Source: Dugong dugon (lineage: Eukaryota > Chordata > Mammalia > Sirenia > Dugongidae). From it: a stretch of 64,000 bases of DNA. A program made the translations under genes and the position numbers. The notes below the pieces were generated by a model. That model saw only the letters and a list, made by a program, of their open reading frames with translations, did not search any database and was not told the DNA's origin. The DNA is taken from NCBI GenBank assembly GCA_030035585.1, contig CM057460.1, positions 134,586,714 to 134,650,713 of the forward strand. Reading direction: 5' to 3'. Positions 1-10,867 of the stretch are shown in pieces. Every line of letters begins with the position of its first letter. Position 1 is the first letter of the stretch.

Positions 1-360
1 TCTGTCAGCTCTGGAGGAAGGTCCAGGTCGTCAATCTTCCCTTGGTTTAGGAGATTCTCTGTGCAGGAACCTCAGGTCCAAAGGACACGCTCTGCTACCA
101 GCACTGCTTTCTTGGTGGTATGAGATTCCCACGTCTCTCTGCTCGCTTCTCTCAAAAGAGATTGGCCTAAGACACTATCTAATCTTGTAGATTTCATCAG
201 TATGACTGCTGCTAATCCATTTTATTACATCATAGTGATAGGATTCACAACGCAGGGAAATCATCTCAGATTACAAAATGGTAGACAATCATCCAATACT
301 GGGAATCATGACCTAGCCAAGTTGACAGGTATTTTAGGGGACACAGTTCAACCTATAACA
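1..360 (+). repeat. 3' part of an ERVL/MaLR-type LTR
   Basis: The stretch ends with the hallmark LTR terminus 'acacagttcaacctataaca' at 341-360. The LTR at 53361-53965 has nearly the same 3' end, so both belong to the same broad LTR class. The 5' part lies outside the window. An open frame at 202-399 crosses the LTR end and is not a gene. The family name (MLT2-like) is from memory and uncertain. Confidence 0.6.
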
Positions 361-565
361 GGCACCTTAATAGATTTTTATAAAAATCAAATAGGTTAAT
401 TCATATTATGTGTTTAGAACACTTCCTGGCACATGGTATCAGGTCAATAAACTTTACTATTATTATTTCCTTTTGAATTATGCATTAAATATATGGAATC
501 TAAATTTATATTAGACTGTTTAGTGTTCTGCTTTTTAAGTTAATAGTATATCTTGTTGTAGTTAG

Positions 566-2270
566 GTTGTTGTTGATAGGTGCCATCGAGTTAGTTCCAA
601 CTCATAGTGACCCCGTGCACAAGAGAACAAAACACTGACCAATCCTGCACCATTCTCACAATCATTGCTATGTTTGAGCCCATTGTTGCAGCCACTGTGT
701 CAGTCATCTCCTGAGAAAAAAGGTCTTTCTCTTTTTCACCGACCCTCTACTTTACCAAGCACGATGTCCTTCTCCAGGAACTGGTCCCTCCCAGTAACAT
801 ATCCAAAGTATGTGAAACGAAGTCTCACCATTCTCATTTCTAAGGAACACTCTGGCTGTACTTGCAAGATGGATTTTTCATTCTTCTGGCAGTCCATGGT
901 ATATCCTATATTCTTCAACACCATAATTCAAAGACATCAATTCTTCTTTGGTCTCCCTTATTCATTGTTCAGCTTTTGCATGCGTATGAAGCGATTTAAA
1001 ATATCATGGCTTGAATACTAGTCCTTAGTTCTCAAGGTGACATCTTTGCTTTTCAACACTTTAAAGAGGTCTTTTGCAACAAATTTGCACAATGCAATAC
1101 ATTGTTTGATTTCTTGACTGCTGCTTCCATGGGCGTTGATAGTGGATCCAAGTAAAATGAAATCCTTGACAATTTTGATCTTTTCTCCTTTTATCATGAT
1201 GTTGCTTATTGGTCCAGTTGTGAGGATTTTTGTTTGCTTTATGTTCAGGTATAATCCATATTGAATGCTATATTCTTTGATTTTCATCAGTAAGTGCTTT
1301 AAGTCCACCTCTACTTCAGCAAGCATGTTGTGTCATCTGCATATTACAGGTTGGTTTTCCTCCAAAACTGATGCCTTGTTCTTTTTCATATAGTCCAGTT
1401 TCTTGGGTTATTTCCTCAGCATACACCTTTGCTGATTTTAAACCACACAGCATCCCCTTGTTCTGTTTGAACGACTGCCTTTCAGTCTATGTGCAGGTTT
1501 CTCATAAGCACAATTAAGTGTTCTGGAATTCCCATTCTTTGCAATGTTATACATAACTTGTTATGATCCACACTGTTGAATTCATTTGCATAATCAATAA
1601 AACGCAGGTAAACATCTTTCTGGTATTCTCTGCTTTCAGCCAGGATCCATCTGACATCAGTATGATATACCTCTTTCCACAACCTCTTCTGAATCTGGCT
1701 TGAATTTCTGGCAGTTCCTTTTCAATGTGCTGCTGCAGCTGTTTTTTAATTATCTCCAGCAGAATTTTACTTGTGTGTGATATTAATGATATTGTTTGAT
1801 AATTTCCTCATTCTGTTGGATCACCTTTCTTTGGAATGGGCATAAATACGGATCTCTTCCAGTCAGTTGGCCAGGTAGCAGTCTTCCAAATTTATTGGCA
1901 TAAACAAGTGAGCACTTCCAGCATTGCATCTATTTGTTGAAACATCTCAATTGGTATTCTGTCAATTCTTGGAGTCTTGTTATTTGCCATTACCCTCAGT
2001 GCAGCTTGAACTTCTTCCTTCAGTACCATCAGTTCTTGATCTTATGCTACTCCTGAAATGGTTGAATGTCACCCAATTCTTTTTGGTACAGTGACTCTGT
2101 GAATTCCTTCCAACCTCTTTTGATGCTTCCTGTGTCATTCAGTATTTTGCCCATAGAAGACTTTAATATTGCAACTCAACGCTTGAATTTTTTCTTCAGT
2201 TCCTTCAGCTTGAGAAATGCTAAGTGTATTCTTCCCTTTTGATTTTCTAACTCCAGGTCTTGAGTATCTT
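566..2270 (-). mobile_element. RTE (BovB-type) LINE, 5'-truncated copy 1
   Basis: Read on the minus strand, this carries the C-terminal part of an RTE reverse transcriptase. A YADD catalytic motif is encoded at about 1332-1343, and fragments such as 'GSTINAHGSSSQEIKQ' (1018-1326) and 'FIDYANEFNSVDHNKL' (1482-1682) recur in the copies at 4253 and 57274. The element's 3' end is at the low coordinate (about 566) and has the family tail, whose plus-strand reading contains 'aactcatagtgacccc'. The endonuclease half is missing and the reading frame is broken by several stops and shifts, so it is inactive. The truncated edge lies at about 2270, beside a run of T. Confidence 0.9.
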
Positions 2271-2314
2271 TTTTTTTTTTTTTTCCCTTTTATTTTCACT
2301 TTTAATCACTACAT

Positions 2315-2483
2315 GGAGTCCTGGTGGTACAGTGGTTAAGAGCTATGGTGAGCTCCACCGCTAACCAAAATGTTGGCATTTTGAATTCACCAGCCGCTTC
2401 TTGGTAACTCTATGGGGCCTTTCTACTATGTCCTATAGGGTCGCTATGAGTCAGAATTGACTCAATGGCAACAGGTTTTTTGG
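2315..2483 (+). mobile_element. tRNA-headed SINE with RTE tail (AfroSINE type), short form
   Basis: The head starts 'ggagtcctggtggtacagtg' (A-box region), followed by a diverged B box and the 3' body 'gggtcgctatgagtcagaat', which matches the RTE 3' end. A 15-bp TSD flanks it: 'ttttaatcactacat' at 2300-2314 and 'ttttaactactacat' at 2484-2498. It is non-coding and would have been RNA polymerase III transcribed. Confidence 0.93.
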
Positions 2484-2628
2484 TTTTAACTACTACATAG
2501 CATTCAATTATATGAAACTACCAAATTATTTAACCAATCTGAGGAAACAGTTCTAAAGGCTCTACTCTTCCATAATATAACCTTATCATGAAGGTCAAAA
2601 TTATGTTATTAAGGCAAGGATGTGAGAG

Positions 2629-2705
2629 TAACAAAAAAAAAAAAAAAAGCCTTGCTGCTGTTGAGTCAATTTCAACTCATAATGATCCCATCTGTACAGC
2701 TTATC
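2629..2705 (-). mobile_element. short RTE/SINE 3'-tail fragment
   Basis: An A-rich run is followed by 'gttgagtcaatttcaactca' and 'taatgatccc', a diverged copy of the tail shared by the RTE LINE and the SINE. It is too short to say which of the two it came from. Confidence 0.6.
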
Positions 2706-3784
2706 ACTAAATCTCTAAAGTTTTTTTACTGGCTTAAAAAAAAGAAAATTAAAAAACAGTAACAATGTGCAATTCTTCTGAAATTCCTGACTTTTTATCT
2801 TCAGGAAATAATCCTAAAGGTTCTTCAAAATCTTTTAAGTTAGTACCTCCTTCCTTTGGCCAGTTTAACTGCCTTCATGATCTTTTCTCAGATTGCTTCA
2901 GAGAAAAAGTATCCATCAAGTAACTCTGGTTATTATCAATATATGAAAAATTAACCATGAAACAAAAGCCGTTCATAAACTGAATTTTATAAGAAGAGAA
3001 CAAAACCAGAACTGACCTCAGATATTTGTGGTATAAAATACGGAGATCATTTCAGTACGTATATCTATATGGAATCTTTTTTGTTATGGGAGACTATAAA
3101 ATTTATGATCTTACAGAAAATTTTATTACTCTAGGGTAGTGTTTACAGTGTTGATATAGAAATAATCATCTTATCTGTCTTGTCTTATCACCAAAGGTTT
3201 GAGTTCATGGTTGTGTCAGACTTCCAGGCCAACCTTCCCAGTTTTTAAAGCCTTCTTCTTCCAAGTTTTAAAGCCTTCTCTTTATAGTGTGAGGAGGATT
3301 TATATGGCAGTCATTGCAACCATCTTAAAGAACAACCAAAGAAACATGCAATTCAAGAAATATTTTCAATCTTTTCTTTTAAACTAACTCTTCCCACATT
3401 TGTCAATCATTATAGACAGCAAAGATGCATCTGACATTAGTATTAATCCACGCTAGGGAAAGAGTGATCAACTTTAAATAAACAGATTATTTAGCCCCTC
3501 TCCATTTTTCTCTTGGGCAAAGTTCAAATTCTTCAAGGTCATGTGTTTGAGCTAAATTTGCAAAATAAAAGCATACTATTCTTTGTTCTATATGTAAAGA
3601 TAACTCTGTTGACCTACATTTAGACCCAGTGCTTTGGACTTGGACTTTACATTTTATATTCTAATTTATATTTTTGATGGAGTACAATGGACATATATTC
3701 TCAAAACTGGAATTTAGTTTATGACCATGAAATGAAGAACCTTAATTAAGGGACATTAAATGCTCAACTTTGGCCTTATTTTTT
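2706..3784. other. unassigned AT-rich stretch
   Basis: No gene or clear repeat is recognised. A small imperfect tandem repeat lies at about 3238-3282, where 'tttaaagccttctt' and 'tttaaagccttctc' recur about 24 bp apart. A 62-codon open frame over this repeat has no recognisable product. Confidence 0.4.
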
Positions 3785-3990
3785 TGTTCTGTTCCTAAAC
3801 TTGCTACGTATGAGAATCACCTGGGAAATTTTTAACACAGATTCTCAGGTCCAACCTCAAATCTATTGAATCAGAAACTCCAGAAGCAAAGCCCAGGAAT
3901 CTGTATTTATAACATCTTCCCCAAGAAATGCTGACGCAGACAGCAGACACCTGTCCATGGACTGGAACTTGGGAGCCACTGCTCTAACCA
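3785..3990 (+). repeat. ancient hAT-Charlie-type MITE (MER20/MER5/MER3-like)
   Basis: The wording 'tatgagaatcacctgggaaa' followed by 'attgaatcagaaactccaga' and 'cccaggaatctgtatttata' is typical of non-autonomous hAT-Charlie elements in mammals. The subfamily is not certain. There is no coding capacity. Confidence 0.6.
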
Positions 3991-4252
3991 CATGGGTACA
4001 TTCACTTAATTAAGTATTCCTGAAAATTTATTGTGTATACTTCTGTGGGGGATACAAAGGAAATAGAGTACATAATCCCTGTACAAAGTTTACTTCACTA
4101 TAATCCTCCAAAATATATTCAATGAGATTGTTATAAGTATTACATGAAAAAAGGCATTAATGATCAAATAAACAGTAGTTTAAACAAATGTAACAGGTAT
4201 TTTTCACTAAAGATTTACAAATAAAATATTTTTCACTAAATGTTTATTCCAT

Positions 4253-6180
4253 TTGCTGTTGTTCTTAGGTGCTGTTGAGTCAGTTCCAACTCATAGTGAA
4301 CACATACATGCACAAGAGAACGAAACACTGCCCAGTCCTGCACCATCCTCACAATCATTGCTATGTGTGAGCCAATTGTTGCAGCTGCCGTGTCAATCCA
4401 TTCCTTTGAATGTCTTCCTCTTTTTTACTGACCCTCTGCTTTACCAAGCATGATGTCCTTCTCCAGGGACTTGTTCCTCCTGATAACATGTCCAAAGTCC
4501 ATGAGACAAAGTTTCGCCATCCTCACTTCCAAGGAGCATTCTGGCTGTACTTCTAAGAAAGATTTGTTTGCTCTTCTTGCAGTCCATGGTATATTCAATA
4601 TTCTTCACCACAGCGCATCAATTCTTCTTCGGTCTTCCTTATTCATTGTCCAGCTTTCGCATGCATATATGGTGACTAAAAATAACATTGTTTGGGTCAG
4701 GCACACCTTAGTCCTCAAGGTGACATCTTTGCTTTTTAATACTTTAAAGAGGTCTTTTGCAGCAGATTTGCCCAATGCAATGTGTCGTTCGATTTCATGG
4801 CTGCTGCTTCCATGGGTGTTGATTGTGGATCCAAGTAAAACGAAATCCCCAACAGTGTCAATCTTTTCTCCGTTTATCATGATGCTTCTTATTGGTCCAG
4901 TGTTGTGGGGATTTGTTTTCTTTATGTTGAGGTGTAATCCATACTGACGGCTATAGTCTTTCATCTTCATCAGTAAGTGCTTCAAGTCTTCTTCGTTTTC
5001 AGCAAGCAAAGTTGTGTCATCTGCATATCACGTGTTGTTAACGAGTCTTCCTCCAATCCTGATGCTTCATTCTTCATATACTCCAACTTCTCAGATTATC
5101 CGCTCAGCATACAGATTTAATAAGTATGGTGAAAGGACACAACCCTGATGCACACCCTTCCTGATTTTAAACCATGCAGTATCCCCTTGTTCTATCTGAA
5201 CAACTGCATCTTGATCTATGTACAGGTTCCGCATGAGCACACTTAAGCGTTCTGGAATTTCCATTCTTTGTAATGTTCTCCATAACTTGTTATGATCCAC
5301 ACTGTCGAATGCCTTCGTGTAGTCAATAAACACAGGTAAACATTTTTCTTATATTTTCTGCTTTTAGCCAAGATCTATCTGACATCACGTCCTCTTCTGA
5401 ATCCAGCTTGAATTTCTGGCAGTTCCCTGTCGATATACTGCTGCAATCGTTTTTTAATTATCTTCTGCGTAATGTTACTTTTATGTGATATTAATGATAT
5501 CTTTTGATAATTTCCACAATCCTTTCGATCACCTTTCTTTGGAATGGGCACAAATATGGATATTTCCAGTTGGTTGACCAGGTAGCTGTCTTCCAAATTT
5601 CTTGGCATAGATGAGTGAGTGCCCAGCGTTGCATCCATTTGTTGAAACATCTCAGTTGGTATTCTGTCCATTCCTGGAATCTTGTTTTTCGCCAATGCCT
5701 TCAGTGCAGCTTGGATCTCTTCCTTCAGTACCATTGGTTTTTGATCATATATTACCTCCTGAAATGGTTGAATGTCAACCAGTTCTTTTTGGTACAGTGA
5801 CTCTGTGTATTCCTTCCATCTTTGCTGCTTCCTGCAGCATTCAATTTTTTGCCCATAGAATCCTTCGATATTGCAACTCGAAGCTTAAATTTTCTCTTCA
5901 TTTCTTTCAGCCTGAGAAATGCCAAGCGTGTTCTTCCCTTTTGGTTTTCTAACTCCAGGTCTTTGCACATTTCACTATATTTTGCTTTGTCTTCTCAAGC
6001 CGTGCATTGAAATCTTCTGTTTGGCTTTTTTTACTTCATCATCTCTTCCCTTTGCTTTACTCAACATTCAAGAGCAAGTTTCAGAGCATTTTAGTCTTTA
6101 TTTCTTTTCTGTCCTTTTAAATGACCTTTTGCTCTCTTCATGTATGATGTCCTTGATGTCATCCCACAACTTGTCTGTCA
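4253..6180 (-). mobile_element. RTE (BovB-type) LINE, 5'-truncated copy 2
   Basis: The minus strand encodes most of the reverse transcriptase half. Pieces in order from high to low coordinate are: a thumb/finger-like piece with 'KNKIPGMDRIPTEMFQQMD' and 'FVPIPKKGDRKDCGNY' (5375-5734); 'FIDYTKAFDSVDHNKLWRTL' followed by 'KGVHQGCVLSPYLLNLY' (5091-5333); an intact YADD motif at about 5016-5027; and the C-terminal 'LLGSTINTHGSSSHEIERHI' region (4605-5009). Stops and frameshifts separate these pieces. The endonuclease half is absent. The 3' tail at 4253-4330 matches the other RTE copies. Confidence 0.93.
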
Positions 6181-6502
6181 TTTATTTCATTATTTATTTG
6201 TATTTAATTTCTCCTTTTGAAGTGTTGGCTCATATTGATGCCACCAGTAAAGCAATGGCTCCCTTCTGAATTACCAGTACACTTGTCTCCTACCAATATT
6301 CAAAAACTAGGCTTCATAATAATACTACCTATACTAAGAAGAAAGTTGTGTCTGTGAAATGATGTTGGAACTATGACACAGAAACACTCCAAGAACCAAG
6401 AACCCAGAAGGTAAGAATGGAACACACATGCACCAACTTTTCTAATCAAATTGATCAGGGCTTGTACAGAAACAGAAGAAGGATGCCAAGAAGGAGAACA
6501 AT
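6181..6502. other. unassigned spacer
   Basis: About 320 bp between the RTE edge and a SINE. No gene, RNA or repeat is recognised. The 94-codon minus-strand frame here partly overlaps the SINE and is not credible as a gene. Confidence 0.4.
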
Positions 6503-6662
6503 CCCCAAACCCACTGCCGCCAAGTCGATTCCAAATCATAGCAACCCTATAGGACAGAGTAGAACTGCCCCATAGAGTTTCCAAGGAGTGCCTGGTGGAT
6601 TCAAACTGCTGACCTTTTGGTTAGCAGCCATAGCTCTTAACCACTACACCACCAGGGTTTCC
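6503..6662 (-). mobile_element. tRNA-headed SINE with RTE tail, short form
   Basis: In plus-strand reading it runs from the tail ('caagtcgattccaaatcata', 'gcaaccctataggacagagt') to the head ('ttttggttagcagcc', 'ccaccagggtttcc'). It lacks the extra central block seen in long copies such as 24536-24752. No convincing TSD was seen. Confidence 0.92.
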
Positions 6663-8536
6663 AAGAATAATCACAGTTCAAGGGAAATAATTTACTAGTT
6701 CTGTGGCTAATTCTAGCATAAAGACCTTACCTGGCATTGTCTGCCAGGCTGTGGTGCAGGAGACCATTACACAACATAGAAACGTGAGCTTGGCAAATGA
6801 AGGGTAAGAGGAAAATCAAAAGAAGAGTTTCTGTCATCAATTCTCCTTTTCCAAAACTGAAGCAAACATGTTTGATATTTTTAGTTTGCTTCATTCCAAA
6901 TGCCATCAGAATGCTTCCATTTCTCTGGGATAGCCAGCTGGAGGGAAAATCAAATGGCTAAGAACTGAGGTTTTACATTTTATACTTTAATGAAAGGGAG
7001 AAAAGAAAAAAGATCGTATCTCAGAGTGGTTTGAAACCAAATTGCTTTTCATAGTCAGCATCATGCTTTGATGAAATGGAGGTGGTTTTCATGATGTCAT
7101 CACACGGTTTAAATAAATAGCGTATGCTAAGGTTAACAAGGTGCAACCATAACAGAACTAGTGGGGGGTTATAGTCAGGCTAATTTGATCAATTACTTTT
7201 AGTTCCAGAGGTCTCCACATGAGACAGAAGCCAGTATACTCATTCTGGCAGATGAAAAATCAGTTTGGTCAACCCATAGCCTGATGGTAATGAACATTCT
7301 TTCAAACTTCATTATTCATCGCCAAGAGAGGAGAATCCCACTAATGCCAGTCACTGCCACTCAAAAGCAGCCAAAAAGATAACTGTAAATATTTTTAGGA
7401 ACCAGAAACTGCATTCCATGGGGCACACTAAGACTGGTCTATGGGCTCCTCCCATTGTGACTTTAAATGTTGTATTTTAAGTTTTCCTTTACAATTATTC
7501 TTTTCCTGTTGAAAATTAATTAGAACTCAGAATAACTACCTGAACTTTTAGTCACCGTATGCTATTCCCTCTTTAAAAGCTTGTACTTTCTAATTATAAA
7601 TGTTACTCCATGTAGATGAAGCTAGGAAACAGTTTTATATACACAGAGTATATGAATGAGCTGAGCAATGAACTTTAGATACATAAGTTGGGTTTATTAG
7701 CTTTTAAGGTGTTGAATACAAGGAAGTGGTTATTTGGGGACGTAAATGGCAGGAATGGAGGATAACAAGTAAAAAGAGTCATTTAAATTCCACAATTGCC
7801 CACTGTATACAAGACACTAAGCTTGGTGATACAGGGTATAGTTGAGTAACTCATGGTCTTGACTTCATTGCCCACTAAGGGAGATGATATATGCACCAAA
7901 AACTATAATCAAGGTAGAAATGCCACAGAAGAAGCACAAAATGGTCTCTAGAGGAGTCAAAAGATAGAAAGATCTTGCCTGGTAGCAGGAATCAAAAGGA
8001 TGTTCCTGGAAGAGATGGTCAGGCCAAAACACCGACATTTGAGTATAAGGAATAAGTCATAAGTAGCATGGAGTGGGGAAAATGAGAGAACGTCCAGGGA
8101 ATACTGAGAGGTCCTTTTTTGCTTTCCCAGAGAAAGTCTGTTGGTAGAAGTGAGAGATAAGGATAGAAAGGTAAGCTGAGATAATTTTTGAAGGATTTTG
8201 AATTCCATGATAAGGAATTTGGACAAAATAGTGAAGGGACTTATTTAAAGTTTTGAAAAGGATATATCACAATCAGAAAGATTAATCCAGCAACAGTATT
8301 CAGACAGTACTGGAGTGGGGAGAGACTGGAGGTGGAGAAAATCAGAAACTGTCATCACAATAATTTCTAACTGAATGATAATGCAAGTCTGAATTGGAGT
8401 AGTGGTAGTAGGAATTGAAATGAAAATGTAGAGATAGTGTGCACGTAGAATCTATAGGACTTGATGGCTGAATGGTTGTGAAAAGAAATAGAGATTGAAG
8501 AATCAAAAAGTTGAACTTCAACCATGGTGGCTAAAA
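6663..8536. other. mostly unassigned sequence, L2-like piece near 7780-7900
   Basis: No gene is recognised. The part around 7790-7890 ('gacactaagcttggtgatac' and following) resembles a minus-strand L2 3' end, but weakly. The rest shows no repeats I can name and no credible reading frame. An 89-codon minus-strand frame at 7957-8226 has no recognisable motif. Confidence 0.35.
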
Positions 8537-8548
8537 AATGGTGGTGTC

Positions 8549-9722
8549 CCTCTATGAACTACTACTTCCTTTGCCATGAAACCAGAAGAAATGAATGGTG
8601 CCCAGCTACCATTACTGAACATTTTGATCAGGGACTCAATAGCTGGATCTTGATCAAAAGGAGAAAAATTGTCAAACGGAACTTCAAATTTTTATTGGAA
8701 ACTAGGCTTACTGGATAGACTGAGACTGGAAGAACCCTTGAATCTATTGCCTAGAAACAACTTTTAAACCTTGAACTGAAACTATCACATGAAGTCATCT
8801 TTAAACTAAACAACAGTTTAGCCCAATAAATAATGTTTGCCTTGAGCATTGTGCCCTTTTAAAGAATTACCTATATGAGATCAAAATGACAACAGTAAGT
8901 ATAAAGCACAGATGAGAACTTCAAGGGGCAGAGAACCTAAGTTAACAGTGGTGAAACTATATGGGCAGAAATAGTGAGAATGGTGACACAATGTGAAGTA
9001 TGTAACTACTGTCAATGAACTATACATGCAAAGATTGTTGAATGGGTGTCTTAGGCTGGGTTCTTTAGAGAGGCAAAACCAGTAACACATATAAATATAT
9101 AGAGAGATTTATATCAAGGAAACAGCTCACGCAACTGTAGAGGCTAGAACTTCCCAAGTCTGTGGATCAAGGTAGAGGCCTCTCTCAATTCACACAGCCA
9201 CAGCAGGTGGCAAGCCCAAGATCAGCAGATCAGAGAGCAAGGCTCTCCCTCACAGGCTGTGAAGGTCAATGAATTCCAAGATCAGCAGGCAAGACTGCAA
9301 GGTTTCTCCTGCTTCACGTAGCTGCAGGGGCTGGTGAACCCAAGATCAGCACGTTGAGGAGCAGGACTCTTGCTTGCAGGCTATGAAGATAGATGAATCC
9401 GAAGATCAACATGTAAGCTGCTAGCTCAAGTCCCAAGAACTGGAGGTGAGACAAGAGGAGGCAGCCACAGGATCCAGAGCAACGAAAAAGCCAGAACATC
9501 TGCTTATATTCGGATGTAGGCCACACCCCCAAGGAAATTCCCTTTCAACTGATTGTCTACTCACAGCAGATTCGATCATGGGAGTGATCACATATAAACA
9601 CTGAGAATCATGGCCCAGCCAAGTTCACACAGAATCTTAACCATCACAACAAGTGTGTGTTTTGTTGTGCATATTTTCACCAAAAATAAAAAAAGTTTTA
9701 TTTTGCCTCAACAACAACAAGC
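8549..9722 (+). mobile_element. L1 3'-UTR fragment, split by an LTR
   Basis: The sequence is colinear with the L1 3' UTR at about 42120-42680: 'ctaccattactgaacatttt' here, 'accactactgaacattttga' there. An exact 12-bp TSD 'aatggtggtgtc' lies at 8537-8548 and 9723-9734. The L1 sequence stops at about 9046 ('ttgttgaatgggtgt') and resumes at about 9651 ('tgtgttttgttgtgcatatt'). The gap is filled by an LTR. A 64-codon frame at 8524-8718 runs across the flank and the L1 3' UTR and is not a gene. Confidence 0.88.
9047..9650 (-). repeat. ERV-type LTR inserted in the L1 3' UTR
   Basis: In plus-strand reading it begins 'tgtcttaggctgggttcttt' and ends 'atcttaaccatcaca', so it has TG...CA ends either way round. 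The minus strand begins TGTGATGGTTAAG, a start common to mammalian ERV-L-class LTRs. Sub-repeats of the form 'cccaagatcagca' recur inside it. A second copy of its last 50 bp is at 18529-18578. The insertion point in the L1 is clear, but the exact TSD is ambiguous because of the GTGT run at the junction. Confidence 0.7.
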
Positions 9723-9934
9723 AATGGTGGTGTCATCATCAGTAATATGAAAAATGAGAAAATAGTGCTGTTTTGGTGGGTTGGGTCAGGTACATTGGAA
9801 TTTGGACACTCTAATCTAAATCCAAAAATTCATATAGCTTAAGAATGTTAGTTGAGGGAAGATATATTAGACGTTTGGGAATAAGCTGATGCAGAATAGA
9901 GTGTGGGTTCCCTCCAGCAAGAATGTTGGGTTTT

Positions 9935-10060
9935 CATTCATTCAACAAATATTTAATGAGCTCCTAATACATGCCAGGCACTCTCTGCTGGGCATGGCAA
10001 AGGAAACTTGTATATATAAAACAGATACTCATCATATAACTTTACATTTATTTGTGTGGT
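9935..10060 (-). repeat. ancient L2 LINE 3' end
   Basis: The plus strand shows 'cattcattcaacaaatattt', then 'atgccaggcactctctgctg', the reverse complement of the classic L2 3' end. A second L2 end in the opposite orientation follows immediately. Confidence 0.7.
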
Positions 10061-10067
10061 CATTTGA

Positions 10068-10200
10068 TTAATGCCCATCTCCTCCACTAGAAGCTAAGCT
10101 GCATGGGAGCAAAGACCATATCTGGTTTGCTAAACATGATATCCCCTGTTGCACAATTCCTGGCACATAGTAAATATATAATAAAATATGTTGACTGTGT
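10068..10200 (+). repeat. ancient L2 LINE 3' end
   Basis: 'tcctccactagaagctaagc' followed by 'cctggcacatagtaaatata' is the typical L2 3' end in forward orientation. It faces the minus-strand L2 piece immediately upstream. Confidence 0.75.
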
Positions 10201-10867
10201 GGTTATGATTATAAGATAAATTAATGGTTATGTATAGATGTGTATATTTTGTTTACTTTGTGTCAGAATTAATAATTCTAAATGTTTTGAATACACTCAC
10301 ATCACTCTGTAGACTTAGATAAGACCTATATATTCATTCCTAGGAAGAGACAAGTACTGGAAAGTAGGTTCATTTCTACATGTGGACCACACATGACGCC
10401 ACCGTCACAAAGAGAGTGGGTGGTCATGAGTTAAGTAAAAGAAGGTAGGAGAGAGAAACCAGAATACAGCTACACATCCACTCTGATATCCCACATTTAT
10501 GCTGCTGAAACTCTATCCAAAGAGAAAAGTTATGTTCGTTCAAAGCCTCAAAGCTTGGTTGCCACTGACTACATACCACTTCAAGGCTAATTCTTTTGGG
10601 CAATGTCCAGTCAAGGCTTTCAAACATGAAAAGATTAGACATCACTCTTCTTTCCTCTCTCACCATGAAAATGCTTTTGTATATTTTATACACAAGAGAA
10701 ATCACAAGGCATTTAAAAAAAAACACAGAATGCAGAGAGGAAAAAATAGATATATCCCTTAAACTTAGAAGAAAAAAAAAATCACAAAATTTTGCCAATT
10801 ACTTATTTCTACAATATTTCAAAGCATGAACCACAATTTATATGCCACAACCCCTAAAAACTGCAAT
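10201..10867. other. unassigned flank upstream of L1
   Basis: No repeat or gene is recognised. Overlapping frames of 77-124 codons on both strands at 10424-10829 have no motifs, and they contradict one another in strand. Confidence 0.35.

Noticed and set aside
2315-2380. tRNA-like sequence considered as a true tRNA gene
   Set aside because: The A and B boxes belong to the SINE head. No complete acceptor stem can be formed, and the sequence continues into the SINE body.
8524-8718. A 64-codon frame starting before the L1 3' fragment
   Set aside because: It begins in the flank, crosses the TSD and continues in L1 3' UTR sequence. The same L1 sequence at 42124 gives a similar frame.
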